Source of the DNA: an uncultured Clostridia bacterium
GTDB lineage: Bacteria > Bacillota > Clostridia > Lachnospirales > CAG-274
DNA: 5,184 nucleotides
Reading direction: 5' to 3'
Assembly (NCBI GenBank): GCA_946630405.1
Contig: CAMOYW010000107.1
Span: 1-5,184, forward strand
The notes beneath the pieces were generated by a model. The model ran no database searches. It was not told the DNA's origin and worked only from the letters and a program-made list of their open reading frames with translations. The stretch's first letter is position 1; each line of letters begins with the position of its first letter. Below, one piece after another: positions 1-5,184 of the stretch. Made by a program: the position numbers and the translations under genes.

Positions 1-1686
1 CATTCCTATAAAGGGCATTTTTGCACCGCAGGGAATGAAAGTGGTGGTCATGATCGTCATACGGCGGTCTCTTTCGTTTTCAATGGTTCTTGAAGCCATA
101 ATACCGGGTATACCGCAACCCGTACCTACAAGGATGGGTATGAAGGATTTACCCGAAAGACCGAAGCGGCGGAAAATTCTGTCAAGCACGAATGCCACAC
201 GAGCCATATAGCCGCAAGCCTCTACAAACGCAAGTAAGAGGAAGAGCACAAGCATCTGAGGTACGAAACCGAGCACAGCACCCACACCCGCAACGATACC
301 GTCTATGATAAGACCATGAAGCCAATCGGGACATCCTTCGCCGAGAAGCTTTTCAACAAGCACAGGCACGCCGGGCACCCATGTGCCGTATTTTGAAGGA
401 TCCACAGCTCCCTCATACTTGCCAAACATCTCTATTGCAGTTGCAAGATCCTCGCTTGAGGCGGTCTCCTCGCTTACGGCAAGAGTTTCTTCATCTTCAA
501 GTTCATAAGTAAATTCGTCGTTTCCAAGCTTTTTGGCAACGCTGTTAAGTTCCTTTACGGCAACTTCGGCATCAAAGCTCTCGCTTTCAATGTCTATTGC
601 CTCTTCGGCTTTGCTGATATCTATACCCTTGCTGTCGGCAGCCGCAAGAGCGCCCGCAATTATTGCATCGGTATCGCCGTATTCTTCGGCAGCCGCCGAA
701 GCCTCGGCACTGCCCATGCCGAACAGATGCCAGCCGTCACCAAACAGTCCGTCATTTGCCCAATCGGTAGCGTTTGCTCCGATCGTTACCATAGAAATGT
801 AGTATATAAGGAACATTACCAAAGCGAAGATAGGAAGTCCAAGCCAGCGGTTTGTAACTATCTTATCTATCTTGTCGGAAACGGTCAACGCTCCCTTATT
901 CTTTTTCTTACAGCAGTCATCTATTATGCTTGAAATGTAAACATAACGTTCATTTGTGATAATGGACTCGGAATCATCATCCATTTCTTTTTCCACAGCC
1001 TGTATATCGCTTTCGATATGTTTCATTGTCTCTTCCGAAAGCGAAAGCTTTTCAACTGCCTTTTCGTCACGCTCAAAGAGCTTTATAGCGTACCATCTTT
1101 GCTGATTTTCGGGAAGCTCGTGTACGGATGCCTCCTCGATATGAGCAATTGCATGCTCAACGGGTCCCGCAAATGTATGCTTGGGAGCGCTTGCCTCCGA
1201 TTTTGCCGCCTTTATTGCGGCTTCGGCAGCCTCCGTAATACCTTCTCCTTTTAAAGCGGATATTTCCACTACCTTACAGCCTATCTTTTCTGAAAGCTGT
1301 GAAATGTTGATCTTATCGCCGTTTTTCTTCACAACATCCATCATGTTTACGGCAATCACAACGGGAATGCCAAGTTCAGTAAGCTGTGTTGTGAGGTAAA
1401 GGTTTCTTTCAAGGTTTGTTCCGTCAACTATATTCAATATAGCATCGGGTCTTTCGTTAATGAGGTAATTTCTTGCAACTACCTCTTCAAGGGTATAAGG
1501 TGAAAGAGAATAAATACCGGGAAGGTCGGTGATAACGACATCATCATGCTTTTTAAGCTTACCTTCCTTCTTTTCCACCGTAACGCCCGGCCAGTTTCCC
1601 ACAAACTGATTAGAGCCCGTAAGGGCATTGAACAGTGTTGTCTTGCCGGAATTGGGGTTACCGGCAAGCGCGATTTTAATACTCAT
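1..1686 (-). CDS. feoB: Ferrous iron transport protein B (FeoB), N-terminal 562 residues; 3' end beyond the left edge
   Basis: FeoB is the inner-membrane Fe2+ permease with a cytoplasmic GTPase domain. The frame is open from the ATG to base 1. Visible G motifs are GNPNSGKT (G1, residues 9-16), PGVTVE (G2, 33-38), DLPG (G3, 54-57), NMMD (G4, 114-117) and SALKGEG (G5, from 143). N12 aligns with the asparagine tied to potassium activation in streptococcal FeoB. A helical GDI-like region follows (about 165-275), then TM1 (about 282-303), an acidic extracytoplasmic insert (about 318-440) and the conserved permease core: DGIVAGVGAVLGFVPQM (462-478), EACGYMAR (489-496), GTGCGIPGIMASR (521-533) and FIPCGAKMP (550-558), with gate-type cysteines C524 and C553. 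In-frame ATGs lie at 1689 and 1686. GGAG at 1697-1694 gives a 7-nt spacer to 1686 and only 4 nt to 1689, so 1686 is preferred. It begins 14 nt after the second feoA. Families usually reach about 600-800 residues, so the rest of the permease is missing here. Confidence 0.96.
   Translation of the reverse strand, partial: MSIKIALAGNPNSGKTTLFNALTGSNQFVGNWPGVTVEKKEGKLKKHDDVVITDLPGIYSLSPYTLEEVVARNYLINERPDAILNIVDGTNLERNLYLTTQLTELGIPVVIAVNMMDVVKKNGDKINISQLSEKIGCKVVEISALKGEGITEAAEAAIKAAKSEASAPKHTFAGPVEHAIAHIEEASVHELPENQQRWYAIKLFERDEKAVEKLSLSEETMKHIESDIQAVEKEMDDDSESIITNERYVYISSIIDDCCKKKNKGALTVSDKIDKIVTNRWLGLPIFALVMFLIYYISMVTIGANATDWANDGLFGDGWHLFGMGSAEASAAAEEYGDTDAIIAGALAAADSKGIDISKAEEAIDIESESFDAEVAVKELNSVAKKLGNDEFTYELEDEETLAVSEETASSEDLATAIEMFGKYEGAVDPSKYGTWVPGVPVLVEKLLGEGCPDWLHGLIIDGIVAGVGAVLGFVPQMLVLFLLLAFVEACGYMARVAFVLDRIFRRFGLSGKSFIPILVGTGCGIPGIMASRTIENERDRRMTIMTTTFIPCGAKMPFIGM
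367..735 (-). other. Acidic insert in the first extracytoplasmic loop of FeoB
   Basis: This covers FeoB residues about 318-440, between TM1 and the start of the conserved permease core. Between residues 326 and 428 I count 28 Asp/Glu against 6 Lys, with no Arg or His, and many alanines. Classical FeoB proteins such as that of E. coli have only a short connection here. With the GTPase domain in the cytoplasm, one TM crossing puts this segment outside the cell. The frame stays open and the flanks are well conserved, so it is a real protein insert and not a sequencing error. I recall, but cannot verify, that some clostridial FeoB proteins have a similar extension. A role in attracting Fe2+ is inference only. 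Confidence 0.7.
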
Positions 1687-1700
1687 CATGCATCTCCTTT

Positions 1701-1919
1701 TTATTCAACATCTATCATCTGAGCATCGGCTTTTCTTATGGAAAGCTCGTAGCCCCTGACAGTGACTTCAATAGGATCTCCGAGCGGTGCCACCTTGCGA
1801 ACGGTCACCTGAACTCCCTTTGTAATACCCATATCCATGATCCTTCTCTTTACAGCACCCTCACCGTTAAGCTTGCGCACGGTAACGGTACTTCCGATCT
1901 TCGCCTCTTTTAATGTCAT
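1701..1919 (-). CDS. feoA: FeoA family ferrous iron transport accessory protein (second copy)
   Basis: This is a 72-residue cytoplasmic SH3-like protein. The family pattern is clear: an N-terminal LKEAKIGSTVTV, the central RRIMDMGITKG (residues 25-35), the signature APLGDPIEV (44-52) and a C-terminal LSIRKADAQMIDVE. FeoA proteins are thought to support FeoB assembly or GTPase-coupled transport; the exact mechanism is not settled. The frame is open upstream to an ATG at 1988 inside the preceding gene, but the start at 1919 is chosen: AAGGAAGG at 1936-1929 sits 9 nt before it, and the family N-terminus begins there. It lies 25 nt after the first feoA and 14 nt before feoB, so the three are almost surely co-transcribed. 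This copy is the more canonical FeoA because it keeps the PLGDPI motif. Confidence 0.93.
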   Translation of the reverse strand: MTLKEAKIGSTVTVRKLNGEGAVKRRIMDMGITKGVQVTVRKVAPLGDPIEVTVRGYELSIRKADAQMIDVE

Positions 1920-1944
1920 AAAGCATTTCCTTCCTTTCCGTTGC

Positions 1945-2154
1945 TCATACCATGATTTTCTGAGCAAGTTCCCGATCAAGTGCAACACGGGTCTCTTTTA
2001 CATTTACAATGAGATTGCCGTTTATCGTACTGACTACCTTTACTGTCCCTCCCACGGTAAAACCGAGATTGTTAAGATGGTTCCTTACCTCTAACGTTCC
2101 ACCGATCCTTTTTATTGTGTATTCTTTGTCCAAATCAGCTAATGTCAATGGCAT
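1945..2154 (-). CDS. feoA: FeoA family ferrous iron transport accessory protein (first copy)
   Basis: This is a 69-residue small cytoplasmic protein and the first gene of the iron operon. It shows the FeoA/SH3-like layout: MPLTLADLDKEYTIKRI at the N-terminus, NHLNNLGFTVGG (residues 25-36) matching the family's 'L..LG...G' turn, and TRVALDRELAQKIMV at the C-terminus, which resembles the usual 'hiALgrelA.kI.V' ending. It lacks the PLGDPI motif of the second copy, so the two are divergent paralogues and not a recent duplication. The start is supported by GGAGG at 2166-2162 with a 7-nt spacer. Its 5' leader is short, about 40 nt from the predicted transcription start. It probably helps FeoB, either alone or as a pair with the downstream FeoA; that pairing is inference. 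Confidence 0.92.
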   Translation of the reverse strand: MPLTLADLDKEYTIKRIGGTLEVRNHLNNLGFTVGGTVKVVSTINGNLIVNVKETRVALDRELAQKIMV

Positions 2155-2170
2155 ATACTCACCTCCAATT

Positions 2171-2190
2171 CAGTTAGATATAACTAACTT
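2171..2190 (-). promoter_or_regulatory. Putative repressor operator 2 (downstream of the feo -10 box)
   Basis: The minus strand reads AAGTTA-N8-TAACTG, with a perfect inner palindrome AGTTAG-N6-CTAACT. It lies in the predicted 5' leader, a few bases before the ribosome binding site of the first feoA. GTTAG/CTAAC half-sites are reminiscent of DtxR/IdeR-type metal-repressor operators, although the spacing differs from the classic 19-bp IdeR box. It does not look like a Fur box. The regulator is not in this window. Confidence 0.6.
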
Positions 2191-2196
2191 CAGCAA

Positions 2197-2216
2197 AAGT
2201 TATTATATGCTAACTT
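2197..2216 (-). promoter_or_regulatory. Putative repressor operator 1 (covers the feo -10 box)
   Basis: The minus strand reads AAGTTA-N8-TAACTT, a perfect 6-bp inverted repeat whose spacer and right arm contain the TATAAT box. It shares the AGTTA-N8-TAACT pattern at identical spacing with the element 26 bp downstream. A protein bound here would block RNA polymerase directly, as expected for an iron-responsive repressor of iron uptake. Confidence 0.6.
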
Positions 2217-2230
2217 CAAAAGTTTGTCAA
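2202..2230 (-). promoter_or_regulatory. Sigma-A promoter of the feoA-feoA-feoB operon
   Basis: The -35 box TTGACA (2230-2225) and the -10 box TATAAT (2207-2202) are both perfect consensus, separated by exactly 17 bp. Transcription should start near 2195, giving a leader of about 40 nt before the first feoA. A/T-rich DNA upstream (2241-2267) could act as an UP element. Such a strong core promoter implies that control depends on repression, which fits the overlapping operator-like repeats. Confidence 0.88.
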
Positions 2231-2239
2231 GGCTAACGG
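2220..2239 (-). promoter_or_regulatory. Possible degenerate third operator (covers the feo -35 box)
   Basis: The minus strand reads CCGTTA-N8-AAACTT. In the same register as the two better sites it matches 8 of the 10 AGTTA-N8-TAACT positions, and it starts 23 bp upstream of operator 1. It overlaps TTGACA. The arms are poor as a palindrome, so this could be chance similarity; its register with the other two is the main argument. Confidence 0.35.
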
Positions 2240-2241
2240 AA

Positions 2242-2267
2242 GATTTTTTTAAATTTATTAAAAAATC
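2242..2267. repeat. A/T-rich inverted repeat upstream of the feo promoter
   Basis: Perfect 8-bp arms GATTTTTT and AAAAAATC flank a 10-bp A/T-only centre. It lies between the terminator of the upstream gene and the feo -35 box. It may serve as an UP element or merely reflect A/T tracts; no stable GC stem is present, so I do not call it a terminator. Confidence 0.4.
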
Positions 2268-2269
2268 CC

Positions 2270-2300
2270 ATAAAAATAAAAGCACCCTTTCGGGTGCTTT
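2270..2300 (-). terminator. Intrinsic terminator of the secreted stalk-domain protein gene
   Basis: On the minus strand the stem AAAGCACCC / GGGTGCTTT (2300-2292 with 2287-2279) closes a GAAA tetraloop and is followed by TTTATTTTTA. It begins about 6 nt after the TAA at 2308-2306. It should insulate the upstream gene from the feo operon. On the plus strand the tract after the stem is weaker and no gene reads into it, so the minus orientation is the functional one. Confidence 0.92.
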
Positions 2301-2305
2301 ATATA

Positions 2306-4108
2306 TTATTCCACTACCTTGAAACCAACCACTATCGCTTTGCCGTATTCGGCACGAAGTCTTGTGTCTTCGTCTCCGTTATCTACGGGCTTTTCTTCGG
2401 TGTCTTCGGGGGATCTGTAGAAATATTCTATTTTGTCCTCATCCTTTACCGTAAAAGATGAGCTTTCGTATACCTTTATCTCGCCGTCTTCTATGTAATT
2501 CTTAGCCACATATTTGCCGCCTGCGGTAAATATATAGTCATCGGATACGGTCAAAGGGCAGGATGTGCTTCCGCTTTTAAGGGTGCCGCACTTTACGGGC
2601 TTGCCGTCTTTGTCTAAAACATAAACATCGGCTTCTATGGCTGCCAGATTGCCGTCCATGTTATCAAATGTGTAATCTGTCACAAGGAGCGCATCCGTGT
2701 CGCCGACAGCGGCAAAGGCATATGCCTCGCCCTTTTTAAGGTCTTTTATAACGCTTGAATAAGCGTCTTCGTCCTGCTCGTAAACGGAAGGCTTCTCTTC
2801 CTCTGTCTTACCGGAAGCTATCGTAATAGTCTTTGTGGTACCTTCCCAATCTACCTTTGCGCCGAGTGCCTCGGATACAAATCTTAAAGGTACCATTGTA
2901 CGGCTTTCTTTTATCTCTGCGGGTACAAGAAGGGGATTTTCGGTGCCGTTTACATAGGCAACATCTTCGCCTATCGTAAGTTCAACAGTAGTACCGTCCT
3001 TTTCAGCCGTTACCTTTTTATCCTCAGCATCCCACTTTACATCTGCGCCGAGAGCTTCAAATATTGCACGCATAGGCACACGGGTCGTGCCGTTTTCGAT
3101 ATAAGGTGCGGCATCAAAACTAAGCTCTTCACCGTCTATGTAAACGGTTATCTCATTTGCGGATTTCGTCTTTTCGGGTTCGGTTTTCTCGGGCTCGGTC
3201 TTTTCGGGTTCGGTCTTTTCCTCTTCGTTATCCGCCTTAATGTCAGTCTTATCGGTCACTTTAAGAGTAATAGTTCCGTCCTTTTCAACAGCCTCAACTC
3301 TTTCCTTTTCCTGCTCGTAGGGTATCTCTTCAAATATGTCGTAGATATTTGTTTCTACGGCAAATTCCGTAAGCATATCCTTATCTGTTTCATGAGCGCC
3401 GATGTTAAAACCCTTATCTTCACGTATATAATAGGGAGAAAATCCGTAGCCGAGTTCATTGTTGTTTTCGGGATCTTCATAGGGCTTAAAGTAACCAAAC
3501 GTACCGACAAGACCCACACTCTTAAATTCCTCGGCTTCCTTTTCGCTTATGGTACACAGACTTCCCTGACCGTCAAATTTAAATGCGGTGTTAAGCTTTT
3601 CGCCATCGTAATCAAAAGCCTTTATGTCGTAATATGCGGCATCTCCGAAGCTGTTCATTTCGCCCGTGTACTGCATAAATATACGGTCCTTGCCGTCTAC
3701 TTTTTTAATAAATACACAGCCGCCGCCCTTTTCGCCCCAAAGGAAGCTTGCAATATTTTCACCTTCGCTTTGAAGTTCGACCTTGCCGTCCTTTTTCTCG
3801 TACATTTGCACACGAAGAGCATCGCCTGCGGGCTGTGACTCAGCATATACCGTCATCAGCTCGTCTTCTCCGTCACCGTCAAAGTCGGCTATTTTTCCGC
3901 TTATAACTCCGTTTTTAAATTCAAAACGCTCGGGGTCGGAGTGAAGATACTCGGTCTCAACCGTGGTATATCCCGTCTTCATCGAGCCGAAATCGGCTTT
4001 TTCAAGCTCGGCATATTTGCCTGCAAGAGTTTCATCTGCCGCAAATACAGCACCTACACTTCCGAAAGTCATTACAGCCGCTAAAAACACAGCTAAATTT
4101 TTCTTCAT
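2306..4108 (-). CDS. Secreted protein with a copper amine oxidase N-terminal-like (stalk) domain; function unknown
   Basis: This is a complete 600-residue, strongly acidic exported protein. Residues 1-23 are a Sec signal peptide: MKKN, a hydrophobic core, then AVFA before ADE. There is no lipobox, LPXTG or SLH motif, so it is probably released or held non-covalently. Residues 24-290 match no domain I recognise; they include a DFDGDGEDE loop (75-83) resembling Ca2+-binding repeats. Residues 297-314 form an EKTEP linker. Residues about 319-430 resemble Cu_amine_oxidN1 (PF07833), with the duplicated motifs TRVPMRAIFEALGADVKW (342-359) and RTMVPLRFVSEALGAKVDW (403-421). This domain occurs in many clostridial surface proteins and does not imply amine oxidase activity; no catalytic domain follows. 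Residues 440-600 are unrecognised. AGGAGG at 4123-4118 lies 9 nt before the ATG. It has its own promoter and terminator and so appears monocistronic, although read-through from the upstream gene is possible. A link to metals is not shown. Confidence 0.9.
   Translation of the reverse strand: MKKNLAVFLAAVMTFGSVGAVFAADETLAGKYAELEKADFGSMKTGYTTVETEYLHSDPERFEFKNGVISGKIADFDGDGEDELMTVYAESQPAGDALRVQMYEKKDGKVELQSEGENIASFLWGEKGGGCVFIKKVDGKDRIFMQYTGEMNSFGDAAYYDIKAFDYDGEKLNTAFKFDGQGSLCTISEKEAEEFKSVGLVGTFGYFKPYEDPENNNELGYGFSPYYIREDKGFNIGAHETDKDMLTEFAVETNIYDIFEEIPYEQEKERVEAVEKDGTITLKVTDKTDIKADNEEEKTEPEKTEPEKTEPEKTKSANEITVYIDGEELSFDAAPYIENGTTRVPMRAIFEALGADVKWDAEDKKVTAEKDGTTVELTIGEDVAYVNGTENPLLVPAEIKESRTMVPLRFVSEALGAKVDWEGTTKTITIASGKTEEEKPSVYEQDEDAYSSVIKDLKKGEAYAFAAVGDTDALLVTDYTFDNMDGNLAAIEADVYVLDKDGKPVKCGTLKSGSTSCPLTVSDDYIFTAGGKYVAKNYIEDGEIKVYESSSFTVKDEDKIEYFYRSPEDTEEKPVDNGDEDTRLRAEYGKAIVVGFKVVE
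3167..3220 (-). repeat. 15-bp tandem repeat encoding an EKTEP linker
   Basis: Three copies of Glu-Lys-Thr-Glu-Pro plus a partial fourth (residues 297-314) are encoded by near-identical 15-nt units that differ mainly at third positions. It joins the N-terminal region to the Cu_amine_oxidN1-like domain. Charged Pro-rich repeats of this kind are typical extended spacers in surface proteins. The copy number may vary between strains through slippage. Confidence 0.85.
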
Positions 4109-4139
4109 AATGTATTACCTCCTAATAATCGGTAAAACT

Positions 4140-4168
4140 ATAATAGTCCTTTTTATTTGATTTGTCAA
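4140..4168 (-). promoter_or_regulatory. Sigma-A promoter of the secreted stalk-domain protein gene
   Basis: TTGACA (4168-4163) and TATTAT (4145-4140) are separated by 17 bp, giving 11 of 12 consensus matches. Transcription should start near 4133, leaving a leader of about 25 nt that carries AGGAGG. The TGA stop codon of the upstream membrane protein (4167-4165) lies within the -35 hexamer. Confidence 0.8.
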
Positions 4169-5184
4169 TTCCAAAAACATATCATGGTCTCTATGTTTCC
4201 GTAAAAATCCGCATTCATATTCTTCAAGGGATAATCGCCCATATTCATAAACACATTGAAGCATATAAACAACGCAAATATATACATAAACGGCAGCACC
4301 TTGTCGGCAAGCCTTTTGTAAACACCGTATTTTTCGATAAGCTGCATATACACGACCGCCGCCCCTATCATAAAAAGATAGTTAAAATCAGTCGTATAGC
4401 GGTAAAGCACGCCGGCAAGCTGAGTATCGGCACAGGCAACTATAACACCCGAAATAAGAGCCAAAAGCGTAAACAAATACAAGCTCTTTTGTTTCAGTTC
4501 CCTTCTTACCTTGCCTATGAACAGAGCGAACATCAAAAACGGGTTATTGGCAAACACACCGCCATAGGTATATTCCGCAATATTCAACCCCTGATAATTG
4601 GTCACTTGATATACGGCACCCGCCCACGGAAACACCGCCTTCCATGAAGTACCCTGCATAAGGTAGCTGAACAAACCGAAAGGAAGTCTTGCAAGCACAA
4701 AACCTCTTGATGTCATATCATTGGTGGTCAGATTGTAACTTGCTCCGAAATCAAACGGCGAATCAAAGCGCAGGTAATTATACAGCATCATGAGCCACGC
4801 CACTATGACAATTGGCACGGCGGTATAAAGCAAGGGCTTTATAAGGGACTTGATATTTTTAATATCCCCCGCAAAAAGCATCATACCCACAAAAAGCGCC
4901 ATAAGAAATTGAGGTCTGCAAGCGCTTGTAAGCGCAAGCAAAAGTCCGCCGACACTAAGTCTTGCAATGGAATAAGTTCCATCCTCTTTTCGTGCGCTCA
5001 CCCACATATACAATCCGCTTACGGAAAGCATAAGAGCCATTGCAATGGGGAGCATATACATATCGGGGTAACTCATCAAATAGAACACACCCGTACAGCC
5101 CGAAAGCATAGACGAAAGCAGGAAATACGTTCCAAATGAAGCATCCTTAAAAAATCGCCTTACGATCGCACGTATGAGCAGATA
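4165..5184 (-). CDS. Polytopic membrane protein, probable GT-C / family 39-like glycosyltransferase, C-terminal part; 5' end beyond the right edge
   Basis: The frame is open from the right edge to TGA, 339 residues; the Met at 5109 is internal and not a credible start because the frame continues upstream without a stop and no ribosome binding site is seen. I count about nine hydrophobic segments (roughly residues 17-38, 41-61, 75-88, 92-106, 115-135, 213-224, 234-251, 266-283, 294-312). The pattern of short loops with TSACRPQF (86-93), YNYLRFDSPFDFG (135-147) and RYTTDF (262-267) resembles the C-terminal half of membrane glycosyltransferases that use polyprenyl-phosphate sugars. The catalytic N-terminal loop acidic residues of that fold lie outside the window, so the activity and acceptor cannot be judged. 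No terminator follows; the next gene's promoter starts at its stop codon, so some read-through into that gene is likely. It could instead be a non-enzymatic multi-pass protein. Confidence 0.75.
   Translation of the reverse strand, partial: YLLIRAIVRRFFKDASFGTYFLLSSMLSGCTGVFYLMSYPDMYMLPIAMALMLSVSGLYMWVSARKEDGTYSIARLSVGGLLLALTSACRPQFLMALFVGMMLFAGDIKNIKSLIKPLLYTAVPIVIVAWLMMLYNYLRFDSPFDFGASYNLTTNDMTSRGFVLARLPFGLFSYLMQGTSWKAVFPWAGAVYQVTNYQGLNIAEYTYGGVFANNPFLMFALFIGKVRRELKQKSLYLFTLLALISGVIVACADTQLAGVLYRYTTDFNYLFMIGAAVVYMQLIEKYGVYKRLADKVLPFMYIFALFICFNVFMNMGDYPLKNMNADFYGNIETMICFWN

Noticed and set aside
533..802. Ser/Ala-rich 89-codon plus-strand frame
   Set aside because: It is the antisense of the Ala/Glu-rich FeoB insert; low complexity and no start signals.
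1479..1667. 62-codon minus-strand frame within feoB
   Set aside because: It is an out-of-frame shadow of the FeoB GTPase region, where G1 to G3 motifs are read in the other frame.
1920..1988. N-terminal extension of the second FeoA from an ATG at 1988
   Set aside because: It would overlap the first feoA, has no ribosome binding site, and adds residues unlike any FeoA; AAGGAAGG fits the start at 1919.
2155..2195. Riboswitch in the feo leader
   Set aside because: The predicted leader is only about 40 nt and has just one weak A/U-rich stem, too little for any known metal-sensing riboswitch.
2171..2239. Fur box at the feo promoter
   Set aside because: The elements lack the GATAAT/ATTATC hexamers of Fur boxes; the GTTA/TAAC half-sites fit a different regulator better.
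3392..3838. 148-codon plus-strand open frame inside the secreted protein gene
   Set aside because: It is antisense to a complete gene with signal peptide, promoter and terminator; no ribosome binding site or recognisable domain supports it. Its hydrophobic stretches mirror Lys/Glu-rich codons on the other strand.
4162..4647. 161-codon plus-strand open frame opposite the membrane protein gene
   Set aside because: It starts at TTG without a ribosome binding site, is rich in His/Lys/Arg/Ile as expected for the antisense of a membrane protein gene, and lies fully over a convincing minus-strand coding region.

Overview
The window looks like a chromosomal segment of an anaerobic Gram-positive clostridium, probably an uncultured gut relative of the Oscillospiraceae/Ruminococcaceae. 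The indications are strong AGGAGG ribosome binding sites, a tandem feoA-feoA-feoB iron operon, a FeoB of clostridial type, and a secreted protein with a copper-amine-oxidase-N ('stalk') domain. This placement is inferred from sequence style, not from a database search. Every gene I can support lies on the minus strand, so the window reads from right to left. The long plus-strand reading frames are antisense shadows.

Right part (5184 to 4165): the C-terminal 339 codons of a polytopic membrane protein that resembles GT-C / family 39-type glycosyltransferases. Its 5' end is outside the window. Its stop codon lies inside the -35 box of the next gene's promoter. Middle (4108 to 2306): a complete 600-residue exported protein with a signal peptide, an N-terminal region of unknown function, an EKTEP repeat linker, a Cu_amine_oxidN1-like domain and an unrecognised C-terminal region. 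It ends in a clear intrinsic terminator at about 2270-2300.

Left part (2240 to 1): a ferrous iron uptake operon. A consensus sigma-A promoter (TTGACA, 17 bp, TATAAT) is overlaid by three similar AGTTA-N8-TAACT elements that look like binding sites for a metal-dependent repressor. Then come two different small FeoA proteins and the first 562 residues of FeoB, which runs off the left edge. FeoB carries the GTPase domain and part of the permease. It also has a strongly acidic insert of roughly 100-120 residues in its first extracytoplasmic loop.

The feo genes should work together: FeoB moves Fe2+ across the membrane, the FeoA proteins are SH3-like accessory factors, and the operator cluster is the likely iron switch. 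I see no RNA gene, CRISPR array, insertion sequence or phage element. The points most worth a second look are the triple operator arrangement, the acidic FeoB loop and the uncharacterised secreted protein beside the iron operon. I found no convincing evidence of a wholly new multi-gene system.
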